Source of the DNA: Eubacterium sp.
Lineage (GTDB): Bacteria; Bacillota; Clostridia; Lachnospirales; Lachnospiraceae
Direction: 5' to 3'
Assembly (NCBI GenBank): GCA_017445525.1
Contig: JAFSTZ010000162.1
Span: 1 to 5,877 of the forward strand
DNA: 5,877 nucleotides
The position numbers and the translations under genes are program-made. Below are positions 1 through 5,684 of the stretch, piece by piece. How positions within the stretch are numbered: the stretch's first letter is position 1; each line of letters begins with the position of its first letter. The notes beneath the pieces were generated by a model. The model saw nothing but the letters and a program-made list of their open reading frames with translations. It was not told where the DNA came from and ran no database searches.

Positions 1-18
1 AGTATAGACTTTAAGCAT

Positions 19-46
19 AAAAGGTGCTACCCAGTGCGGTTAGCCC
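19..46 (-). terminator. Possible terminator hairpin at the 3' end of the small-peptide transcript
   Basis: Read on the minus strand, GGGCTAACC, loop GCACT and GGGTAGCACC fold into a stem of about 9 pairs with one internal mismatch and one bulged A. TTTTAT follows directly. This is a modest intrinsic terminator. The same bases are also the complement of the predicted 5' end of the transcript (280-307), so the element may serve both for termination and for long-range pairing. The T tract is short, and the hairpin at 62-98 could end the transcript first. Confidence 0.4.
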
Positions 47-61
47 AAGAAAATGATTACG

Positions 62-98
62 AAAATAGTCGCGTCTTTTCGAGGGAGGCGGCTATTTT
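62..98. terminator. Bidirectional stem-loop terminator after the small-peptide frame
   Basis: AAAATAGTCGC (62-72) pairs with GCGGCTATTTT (88-98) over 11 positions, one being a T-G wobble. The A-rich and T-rich ends would act as the U tract in either direction. It begins inside the last codons of the minus-strand peptide gene, whose stop codon is at 92-94. It would therefore terminate that transcript, and also any plus-strand RNA entering from the left edge. Confidence 0.55.
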
Positions 99-181
99 CT
101 ATATTTGCGTCCGAAGCGATAGCCGGACTCAAACACCATAACGGTGTAGCCAATAATGGCAATGAAATCCAGTACCGTCAT
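92..181 (-). CDS. Small hydrophobic peptide, type I toxin / holin-like toxin candidate (29 aa)
   Basis: The frame encodes 29 residues: a polar start (MTVLD), an uncharged hydrophobic core (FIAIIGYTVMVF, residues 6-17) long enough for a short membrane helix, and a basic tail (RFGRKYRK). The start is chosen because AAAAGGGGGTGAG lies just upstream of this ATG, an unusually strong Shine-Dalgarno site. The open frame continues upstream to 343, but those codons run through the structured leader and promoter. Size, hydropathy, the basic C-terminus, the strong ribosome binding site and the structured transcript with complementary ends fit type I toxins and 'putative holin-like toxins' of Firmicutes, which damage the membrane when translated. 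No exact family match is claimed. The antitoxin RNA is not located: the weak plus-strand promoter-like pair at 234-261 (CTAACA, 16 bp, TATATA) is only a guess. Confidence 0.5.
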   Translation of the reverse strand: MTVLDFIAIIGYTVMVFESGYRFGRKYRK

Positions 182-308
182 CCACTCACCCCCTTTTAGT
201 CTATCCACGAGTGGACAGACTTTCAGCAAACTGCTAACAATTACCTCAGAGGGCTTATATAGATACCCTCCGAAAAAGAGGGCTAACCGCCACCGTATGG
301 GTAGCACT
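182..308 (-). promoter_or_regulatory. Structured 5' leader of the small-peptide mRNA
   Basis: Between the predicted transcription start (about 308) and the ATG at 181, the minus-strand RNA can form three hairpins. One is at the very 5' end (282-305). The second is GAGGG/CCCTC (249-270). The third is an 11-pair stem at 198-221, four bases before the Shine-Dalgarno site. In the third stem the one DNA mismatch (A203/C216) becomes a G-U pair only in minus-strand RNA, which supports that strand as the functional one. UCCACUC (minus strand, 215-209) can alternatively pair with GAGUGGA (187-181) at the start codon. Such alternatives are known in type I toxin mRNAs; the switch proposed here is inference. 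Confidence 0.4.
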
Positions 309-314
309 GTTCTA

Positions 315-343
315 ATTCTACTACATATAGTGAAAACAATCAA
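315..343 (-). promoter_or_regulatory. Sigma-A-type promoter of the small-peptide gene
   Basis: On the minus strand, TTGATT (343-338) is followed by a 17-bp spacer and TAGAAT (320-315), each close to consensus. Transcription would begin near 308, directly at the outer end of the inverted-repeat arm (307). This places the repeat at the extreme 5' end of the RNA and leaves a leader of about 127 nt. Confidence 0.5.
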
Positions 344-428
344 GAAGAATTTGAGAAAATCACTGAAAAAAGAGAATTCCTGTATGATGATGAAAGAAAC
401 AACTTTACCTTATGAAAGAGAGATAAAT

Positions 429-1313
429 ATGGCAACACAATATTTAAATAAATATACCTCCTTAATTACAGCAATACATGATATCGTCGGTGACAGTGTC
501 CATATTGTAAACAAGCGACCTGTAAGCGGCGGTGATATCAACAATGCATATGCACTTGAACTAAGTGATGGCGGTTGTATTTTTATGAAAACAAATACTG
601 TTAAAAATGATCCGTTTTTTACTGCCGAGATGTCTGGTCTGAAGGCGATTGCTAACACTCATGCGATCGGTGTGCCGGAGGTTTTGGGATATGGCACCGA
701 TGGGAATTCATATTCATTTTTATTGCTGTCATTTATAAGGAGCGAAAGAAAAATAGACAAGTATTGGGAGACCTTCGGGACAGAATTAGCTGCCATGCAT
801 GCGGTGAGCTATGATCACTTTGGATTTGATGAAGACAACTTTATCGGTGCTACAAGACAGATAAATGATCGCAGGGATACCTTTCTTGAGTTCTTTCGTG
901 ATTGCAGGTTGGAGCCGCAGTTTCGTATGGCTGACAGATACTTAAGTGATGCGGACAGAAAGAAGCGTGACCGGCTGCTGGATCACATGGATGATTATTA
1001 TATTGAACCAGATCATCCTTCTTTGGTTCACGGTGATCTGTGGTCAGGCAATCATATGACAGGGAATGACGGCAAAGCATGGATCATCGATCCGGCAGTG
1101 GATATAGGGCATCCGGAAGTGGATCTCGCTATGACCGAGCTTTTTGGCAGATGCCCCGAAAGCTTCTATATGTCGTATAATGAGGCGTCATCACTTCAGC
1201 CCGGCTATGCTGACAGAAAAGATTTTTACAATCTTTATCAATTATTAAACCACCTGAATCTCTTTGGCAGCGGTTATTTATCCTCAGTGAGACAGATACT
1301 GGCGAGGGTATAG
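429..1313 (+). CDS. Fructosamine/ketosamine-3-kinase family protein
   Basis: A 294-residue cytosolic kinase of the fructosamine-kinase family (aminoglycoside-phosphotransferase-like fold). Members phosphorylate sugar amines formed by glycation so that the adduct falls off; bacterial members are reported to prefer ribulosamines and erythrulosamines. Visible motifs are a glycine-rich loop SGGDINNAY (33-41), the ATP-binding lysine in IFMKT (K54), a likely partner glutamate (E67), the catalytic loop HGDLWSGN (201-208, D203 as base) and the metal-binding DPA (221-223) followed by GHPEVDLAM. The C-terminal YNLYQLLNHLNLFG is also typical. Length fits E. coli YniA and human FN3K (about 286-309 residues). 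The ATG at 429 is preferred because GAAAGAGAG precedes it and the length fits. Starts at 384-390 would add 13-15 residues. The open frame reaches back to 156, but that part is antisense to the small-peptide locus. No convincing promoter or terminator is visible. Exact substrate is unknown. Confidence 0.9.
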   Translation: MATQYLNKYTSLITAIHDIVGDSVHIVNKRPVSGGDINNAYALELSDGGCIFMKTNTVKNDPFFTAEMSGLKAIANTHAIGVPEVLGYGTDGNSYSFLLLSFIRSERKIDKYWETFGTELAAMHAVSYDHFGFDEDNFIGATRQINDRRDTFLEFFRDCRLEPQFRMADRYLSDADRKKRDRLLDHMDDYYIEPDHPSLVHGDLWSGNHMTGNDGKAWIIDPAVDIGHPEVDLAMTELFGRCPESFYMSYNEASSLQPGYADRKDFYNLYQLLNHLNLFGSGYLSSVRQILARV

Positions 1314-1401
1314 ATAGTGTGGTCGTGTGAATAATATGAGCCTTGAAAAATATCATACCACCCTCGAGCGTTCCTCGCCCGTCAGCCATGCTTCTATGCT
1401 C

Positions 1402-1680
1402 TTACCGATGTCTATCACCAGGCACTATCAATTCCATCACCTTTCTTCCCCAGGACAACAGTGCTATCACTTCCTGTATGTACTTAAGTATCTCATAGTC
1501 ATCCTGACTTTCGAGTTCATCATCCGACAGGCAGCCGACTATGTCAAAGCTATTTATATGATGTCTCTTCATCATATAATAAAACATCTGCAAAAACTGC
1601 CGATTGCAGTATATATTTCTCGTTATAAATAACAGTCTGTCGTCCGGATCAATGCTTTCATTATAACATAAAGGAAACAT
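1402..1680 (-). CDS. Doubtful hypothetical protein or gene remnant
   Basis: The 92-codon frame has a protein-like middle and end: a hydrophobic/aromatic stretch with LLFITRN and FLQMFYYMM, then an acidic SDDELESQDDYE and a helix-like LKYIQEVIALL. Codon choice (ATA, AGA, CTG, GAT) resembles that of the neighbouring genes. No family was recognised. The evidence against an intact gene is strong. The ATG at 1680 lies inside the promoter at 1660-1687, so the RNA would begin about 27 bases after it. The next in-frame ATG (1587) has no ribosome binding site. It could be a decayed gene whose reading frame survives, a leaderless gene with an unusual start, or chance. Confidence 0.22.
   Translation of the reverse strand: MFPLCYNESIDPDDRLLFITRNIYCNRQFLQMFYYMMKRHHINSFDIVGCLSDDELESQDDYEILKYIQEVIALLSWGRKVMELIVPGDRHR
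1554..1579. repeat. Perfect 10-bp AT-rich hairpin
   Basis: TTATATGATG (1554-1563) and CATCATATAA (1570-1579) are exact reverse complements around a six-base loop, TCTCTT. There is no T tract on either strand, so it is not a standard terminator. It lies about 75 bases downstream of the predicted start of the minus-strand transcript, where it would form a hairpin in the RNA. Confidence 0.6.
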
Positions 1681-1687
1681 CTGTCAA
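1660..1687 (-). promoter_or_regulatory. Perfect-consensus minus-strand promoter
   Basis: On the minus strand, TTGACA (1687-1682) and TATAAT (1665-1660) match both sigma-A hexamers exactly, with a 16-bp spacer. The predicted start is near 1653, reading away from the ABC operon towards the kinase gene. No good gene follows it. The -35 element overlaps the left arm of the dyad CTGTCA/TGACAG (1681-1701), a possible repressor site. Confidence 0.45.
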
Positions 1688-1762
1688 TAATTCCGTGACA
1701 GCTACTATTCATGGCTGTCCCCCCATTCTGAGAGTATGTGCCTTCGGCAAACTACATTTCAC

Positions 1763-1791
1763 TTGACAACTCACCGCATATATGATAGTAT
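1763..1791 (+). promoter_or_regulatory. Promoter of the ABC transporter operon
   Basis: A perfect -35 TTGACA (1763-1768) is followed by 17 bp and TAGTAT (1786-1791), preceded by TGA as an extended -10 element. The start would be near 1798, leaving a leader of about 80 nt before the ATG at 1879. The first operator palindrome begins right at the start site, so a bound protein would be expected to block transcription. Confidence 0.6.
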
Positions 1792-1798
1792 TCCCTAT

Positions 1799-1835
1799 GG
1801 TTAGATATACCTAACCTAAAGCAGATATATCTAAC
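1799..1835 (+). promoter_or_regulatory. Tandem palindromic operators, DtxR/IdeR-like iron box candidate
   Basis: The first site (1799-1816) is GGTTAG-ATATAC-CTAACC, a palindrome with one mismatched pair. The second (1820-1835) has the perfect core AGATATATCT and ends CTAAC. The two 16-bp sites (1800-1815 and 1820-1835) agree at 12 of 16 positions, and their centres are 20 bp apart, about two helical turns. Bases 1801-1819 agree with the DtxR consensus TTAGGTTAGSCTAACCTAA, recalled from memory, at 14 of 19 positions with both ends intact. This suggests metal-dependent repression from the transcription start. MarR- or TetR-type repressors also use such dyads, and no regulator gene is in the window. 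Confidence 0.6.
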
Positions 1836-1878
1836 ATTCATTTATTCACTCTCATTCTTACACATAAAGGAGGCAAAA

Positions 1879-3663
1879 ATGAAAAAAAGAGGAATACTGT
1901 CCTGGATCATGGAGTTTGCGGGCAGGAAGAAGGCGTTTTTCGGCGGAAGTGTACTGCTCGCCATACTCGGCGTGGCAGCTTCTTTTGTCCCGTATCTTAT
2001 CATCGCTGATATGGTCAAAGAACTTCTCGCCGGGAACAAAGACTGGGATTACTACTTGCGACAGGTATTGTTCATGGGGCTTTCCTGGGTGATACGACTC
2101 ACACTCCACTCCATCTCAACGTCCCTGTCACATGTGGCGACCTTCACGGTACTGGCCGGGATCAGAAAACAGCTGTGTGAGAAGCTGTCTAAGATCCCAC
2201 TCGGATCTGTACTCGACGATAGCAGCGGTACTTATAAAAATATCATCGTCGAGAGAGTCGACTCCATGGAGACCACTTTGGCGCATATCGTCCCGGAGTT
2301 TACGGCTAATCTTTTGCTCCCACTGGTGATGTTTGTTTACATCATGATCATCGATTGGCGATTGGGCCTTGCCAACCTCGTAGGTGCCGGGATCGGGCTC
2401 ATTTTTATGATAATAATGTTTGTAAAAAGCAAGGGCGGATATGAGCTTTCAGTGGAGAAAACAAAAAAACTCAACGACACTGCAGTTGAGTATATAAATG
2501 GTATCGAGGTCATAAAGGCATTCGGCAAAACAGGAAGCTCATACGAGAAGTTCGTAGTGGCAGCAAGAGAAGGCGCCGACGTATTCATCAACTGGATGAG
2601 AAGATGCATATGGCCTCAGTCGGGAACCATGGCATTTTTACCGGCAACCTTTTTGGGCGTTCTCCCCATCGGTATACTCCTGGTGAAAAACGGGCAGCTT
2701 TCAGCGGATGGTTTTATCACGGGTATCATCCTCTCTGCCGGACTCATCACGCCTCTCATAGTCGCTTTTTCATATACGGATGATCTGTTAAAGATAAATA
2801 CGATCTTCGGCGAAGTGATAGAGATCCTCGAACGAAAAGATATGGTGAGACCTTCCTCGCTCACAAAACAGCCGGAGAACTCGGATATCGAGCTTAATGA
2901 TGTCAGATTTACCTACAAGGACGAAGAGGTCCTACATGGTATAAATATAAAGATAAAGCAGGGGGAGGTTGCCGCTATAGTCGGTCCATCGGGATCAGGT
3001 AAGAGCACTATCGCAAGGCTGATCGACTCTCTGTGGGATCCTGACTCGGGATCTGTTCTGTACGGCGGAGTTGATGTAAAGGATATCCCGCTTGAGTACT
3101 ACATGGGACAGATCTCCTATGTAGCTCAGGAAAACTACTTGTTTGATATGTCTGTAAAGGAAAACATACGACTCGGACGTGCGGGCGCTACGGATGAGGA
3201 TGTGATAAATGCAGCGAAGGCAACCGGCTGTCACGACTTCATCCTAGGACTGGAGAACGGATATGATACAATAGTCGGCGGAGCCGGCGGACATCTGTCC
3301 GGAGGAGAACGACAGAGGATATGCATCGCACGAGCTATGTTAAAGGATGCGCCTGTAGTCATCCTCGATGAGGCCACAGCTTACACCGATCCGGAGAACG
3401 AGGCACTGGTACAGTCAAGTGTCGCCAAGCTCGTTAAGGATAAAACACTGATCGTGATAGCACACAGACTTTCCACTATAGTTGATGCAGATAAAATCTT
3501 TGTTATAAATGATGGCAAAGTCGAAGCATCCGGTACACAGGACGAGCTTTTGAGGACATGTAAACTGTATAAAAATATGTGGGCTGCCCACATCTCATCA
3601 AAGGATGATGACACCGAATCAGTATCCGATGATATGCTTGGAAGGGAGGCCGTAAATGCTTAA
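1879..3663 (+). CDS. ABC transporter permease/ATPase subunit 1 (exporter fold, IrtA/YbtP-like candidate)
   Basis: A 594-residue half-transporter that should pair with the next gene product in the cytoplasmic membrane. The N-terminal membrane domain has about six helices (roughly 20-42, 62-82, 142-160, 164-182, 252-269 and 279-299). The ATPase domain starts near 337. Its elements are all canonical: Walker A GPSGSGKST (369-377), Q-loop Q417, signature LSGGERQR (473-480), Walker B VVILDE (493-498, catalytic E498), D-loop ending at D504 and switch H529. Start: AAAGGAGG at 1866-1873, five bases before the ATG. The tail LYKNMWAAHIS followed by a polar acidic end resembles subunits of the IrtAB/YbtPQ group, which import ferric siderophores despite an exporter fold. 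There is no siderophore-interacting domain like that fused to mycobacterial IrtA. ABC exporter pair is firm; the import assignment is inference from layout, tail and operator. Multidrug or peptide export is the main alternative. Confidence 0.9.
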   Translation: MKKRGILSWIMEFAGRKKAFFGGSVLLAILGVAASFVPYLIIADMVKELLAGNKDWDYYLRQVLFMGLSWVIRLTLHSISTSLSHVATFTVLAGIRKQLCEKLSKIPLGSVLDDSSGTYKNIIVERVDSMETTLAHIVPEFTANLLLPLVMFVYIMIIDWRLGLANLVGAGIGLIFMIIMFVKSKGGYELSVEKTKKLNDTAVEYINGIEVIKAFGKTGSSYEKFVVAAREGADVFINWMRRCIWPQSGTMAFLPATFLGVLPIGILLVKNGQLSADGFITGIILSAGLITPLIVAFSYTDDLLKINTIFGEVIEILERKDMVRPSSLTKQPENSDIELNDVRFTYKDEEVLHGINIKIKQGEVAAIVGPSGSGKSTIARLIDSLWDPDSGSVLYGGVDVKDIPLEYYMGQISYVAQENYLFDMSVKENIRLGRAGATDEDVINAAKATGCHDFILGLENGYDTIVGGAGGHLSGGERQRICIARAMLKDAPVVILDEATAYTDPENEALVQSSVAKLVKDKTLIVIAHRLSTIVDADKIFVINDGKVEASGTQDELLRTCKLYKNMWAAHISSKDDDTESVSDDMLGREAVNA

Positions 3664-5392
3664 GATGTTAAAAAAGTTTTTCGATTTTTGCAATGAAAAA
3701 AACAGAAATAAATTCTATAAATCAGTTGTACTAGGGGTACTGGATGCGCTGTTTGCAGCCATGAAGATCCCGGCAGCTTACTTTGCGATCAAAGCAGTTA
3801 TCGAGAATCATATAGACAATGATGCAATCATGTTGGTCGTAGGATTTATGCTCGTAAGCACACTCGGAAAGATGGTTATCAATCGTTTCTCCATGATGCT
3901 TCAGACCGAAGGCGGATATGACACATGCGCTTCAAAACGTATCGAGATCGGTGAGCATCTGCGATACCTTCCGATGGGATTTTTTAACGATTCCAGTCTC
4001 GGGCATATCACATCCGTAACTACCAACACTATGGAACAAGTCGGGGATATCGCAACCCGTGCTGTCATGATGGTACTTCAGGGTGGGATAACAACCGCAG
4101 TGGTAGCTGTATTTATGTTTTTCTTTGATGTCCGGATAGGTTTGATCTCGCTGGTGGGTATCGGCGTATTTATGTTGATGAATATCTGGACAAACAGAAG
4201 CGTGGCAAGAGTTGCCGGAGAAAAAATCTCCGCAGATAAAGAGATGGTCGGTGTTATACTCGAGTATATCCAGGGAATATCAGAGATCAGAAACTACAAC
4301 ATCATCGGACGAAATAAATCAAAGATCGAAAGCTCCATCGAAAGAAAAAGAAAGGCGGACATCGCTGCTGAGCTGGCAGCGATACCGGCAGTCGGTATCC
4401 AGATGCTCATCAGCAAGCTCGCCGGGGTAGCCATAGCGGGAGCGTCAGTATACTTCTATCTGAACGGAACGATGGAACTGGTATATACGATAACCATGCT
4501 GCTCTGTTCATTTATGGTATTTGAATCGCTCGACAGCGCCGGGATATACACCGCTCTTCTGCGTGTCATCGGCAGAGGCGTTGACATGGCAAATGAGATC
4601 CTGGAAACTCCGCAGATGGATATTGACGGCGAGGATATCACTCCAAAGAATCACGATATCAGTCTGGAGCATGTAAGCTTCGCATATGAAAACAGGACGA
4701 TAATAGATGATGTTTCTCTTGATATCAAAGAGAATACGACAACAGCTATCGTCGGTCCTTCCGGCGGAGGAAAGACAACTATAACATCACTGATCGCTCG
4801 TTTCTGGGATGTGCAGGAAGGCCGTGTCACACTTGGCGGAAGAGATGTCAGAGATTACAGCTTTGATTCACTGATGGAGAACTTCAGCTTTGTTTTCCAG
4901 CGGATTTATCTTTTTGAGGATACTATAGCCAACAACATCCGATTCGGAAAACCGGAGGCAAGCATCAACGAGGTTATGGACGCGGCAAAAAAAGCAGCCT
5001 GTCATGACTTCATCATGTCACTTCCCGATGGATATGAAACAGTCATCGGCGAGGGCGGCGCATCACTATCAGGTGGTGAAAAACAGAGGATAGCCATCGC
5101 CCGTGCCATCATGAAGGATGCTCCGGTCATCGTTCTGGATGAGGCTACTGCCAACGTCGATCCGGAAAATGAAAAGGAGCTCACTCAGGCGATCGAGAAT
5201 CTGACCAAACAAAAGACTATCATCATGATAGCTCACAGACTCAAGACCGTGAGAAATGCCGATCAGATCCTCGTTGTCGATCAGGGAAGGATCGTTCAAA
5301 AAGGAAAACATAACGAGCTCATGAAGCAGGACGGTATCTATAAAAACTTCATAGTCGGACGTAGACAGGCAGTGAGATGGAAGCTCTCATGA
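3656..5392 (+). CDS. ABC transporter permease/ATPase subunit 2 (exporter fold, IrtB/YbtQ-like candidate)
   Basis: A 578-residue partner of the upstream subunit. Its ATG overlaps the previous stop region by 8 bp, and GGGAGG (3644-3649) lies inside the end of the first gene, so translation is probably coupled and stoichiometry equal. Membrane helices are roughly at 22-46, 56-76, 136-157, 160-177, 248-267 and 273-291. ATPase motifs: Walker A GPSGGGKTT (367-375), Q-loop Q415, signature LSGGEKQR (471-478), Walker B VIVLDE (491-496, catalytic E496), D-loop ending at D502 and H527. Neither subunit has a degenerate motif, so both ATP sites of the heterodimer should be active, unlike many asymmetric drug exporters. 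The C-terminus GRRQAVRWKLS resembles the tail of mycobacterial IrtB (AAEWQI), a clue towards the siderophore-import group. M4 (3665) is a less likely start. Substrate is not shown by the sequence. Confidence 0.9.
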   Translation: MLKMLKKFFDFCNEKNRNKFYKSVVLGVLDALFAAMKIPAAYFAIKAVIENHIDNDAIMLVVGFMLVSTLGKMVINRFSMMLQTEGGYDTCASKRIEIGEHLRYLPMGFFNDSSLGHITSVTTNTMEQVGDIATRAVMMVLQGGITTAVVAVFMFFFDVRIGLISLVGIGVFMLMNIWTNRSVARVAGEKISADKEMVGVILEYIQGISEIRNYNIIGRNKSKIESSIERKRKADIAAELAAIPAVGIQMLISKLAGVAIAGASVYFYLNGTMELVYTITMLLCSFMVFESLDSAGIYTALLRVIGRGVDMANEILETPQMDIDGEDITPKNHDISLEHVSFAYENRTIIDDVSLDIKENTTTAIVGPSGGGKTTITSLIARFWDVQEGRVTLGGRDVRDYSFDSLMENFSFVFQRIYLFEDTIANNIRFGKPEASINEVMDAAKKAACHDFIMSLPDGYETVIGEGGASLSGGEKQRIAIARAIMKDAPVIVLDEATANVDPENEKELTQAIENLTKQKTIIMIAHRLKTVRNADQILVVDQGRIVQKGKHNELMKQDGIYKNFIVGRRQAVRWKLS

Positions 5393-5488
5393 TCATAACC
5401 TGGCAAGAGGAATTATCCTCCCTGCTCGTGCACATACTGCGTGCTGCATAACTACTAAATTCATCTCGCAGTCCTGTGCTTAACCAAC

Positions 5489-5519
5489 AAAAAGAACGCC
5501 TCCAAAGGGCGTTCTTTTT
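5489..5519 (+). terminator. Strong intrinsic terminator of the ABC operon
   Basis: AAAAAGAACGCC (5489-5500) and GGCGTTCTTTTT (5508-5519) form a perfect 12-bp stem around a seven-base loop, ending in five T. The flanking A and T runs make it usable in both directions. It lies 97 bases after the second ABC gene. Nothing recognisable was seen in 5393-5488 or 5520-5582. Confidence 0.9.
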
Positions 5520-5582
5520 GATCTTCTGTCTGCACCAGTCTCGATATATACTGTGTTGTTTTTTCATTAGGAGAGAAAACTG

Positions 5583-5611
5583 TTGACAACCCAAACAAAC
5601 ATTAGTAAAAT
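5583..5611 (+). promoter_or_regulatory. Promoter of the MATE-like gene
   Basis: TTGACA (5583-5588), a 17-bp spacer and TAAAAT (5606-5611, five of six consensus bases) form a strong sigma-A-type promoter. The start would be near 5618, giving a leader of about 67 nt. No copy of the TTAG/CTAA operator seen before the ABC operon is present, so the two units are probably controlled differently. Confidence 0.7.
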
Positions 5612-5684
5612 ACGAGTTATGATAAGATACTGTTTATAAATATATGCGACCTGTATTACAACTAAGTATAATGGGAGGAACTTC

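Larger units (their letters stand above)
24..307. repeat. Inverted repeat bracketing the small-peptide locus
   Basis: The left arm (24-46) reads GTGCTACCCA, then GT, then GCGGTTAGCCC. The right arm (280-307) is its reverse complement in two perfect blocks: GGGCTAACCGC at 280-290 and TGGGTAGCAC at 298-307. The middle differs, with 7 bases instead of 2. The arms are about 230 bp apart and enclose the peptide frame and its leader. Because the predicted minus-strand transcription start falls at about 308, the arms lie at the two ends of the predicted mRNA and could pair 10 + 11 bp. Each arm can also fold on itself. The terminal inverted repeats of a small non-autonomous element are an alternative, but no flanking duplication is visible. 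Confidence 0.8.
1314..1878. other. Long intergenic region
   Basis: This 565-bp stretch has no confident gene. From 1314 to 1401 nothing recognisable is seen, and no clear terminator follows the kinase gene. The part from 1402 to 1687 holds a doubtful minus-strand frame, an AT-rich hairpin and a perfect minus-strand promoter. The part from 1688 to 1762 holds only short CTGTC/GACAG dyads. The part from 1763 to 1878 is the control region of the ABC transporter operon. Plus-strand open frames here lack ribosome binding sites and read as low-complexity shadow sequence. Confidence 0.6.

Noticed and set aside
24..307. A MITE or other small mobile element with terminal inverted repeats carrying the small frame
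   Set aside because: The flanks (ending AAAAG on the left, starting TGTTC on the right) show no target duplication. The arms are explained as transcript ends because the promoter start site falls on one arm and a T run follows the other. Multiple genomic copies would reopen the question.
321..337. A plus-strand promoter for the kinase gene using TATAGT at 326-331
   Set aside because: No acceptable -35 hexamer at 16-18 bp (AGCACT is the best found), so it was not listed.
92..343. An 83-residue version of the small minus-strand protein
   Set aside because: The first 54 codons cross the predicted promoter, start site and leader hairpins, and there is no ribosome binding site at that ATG, whereas the internal ATG at 181 has a very strong one.
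1327..1632. Plus-strand 101-codon open frame in the intergenic region
   Set aside because: No ribosome binding site or promoter, histidine/serine/leucine-rich low-complexity sequence, and it mirrors the opposite-strand frame.
5406..5450. Short dyads after the second ABC gene, such as GAGGA/TCCTC
   Set aside because: The stems are only about five base pairs and lack any associated motif; the real terminator is at 5489-5519.
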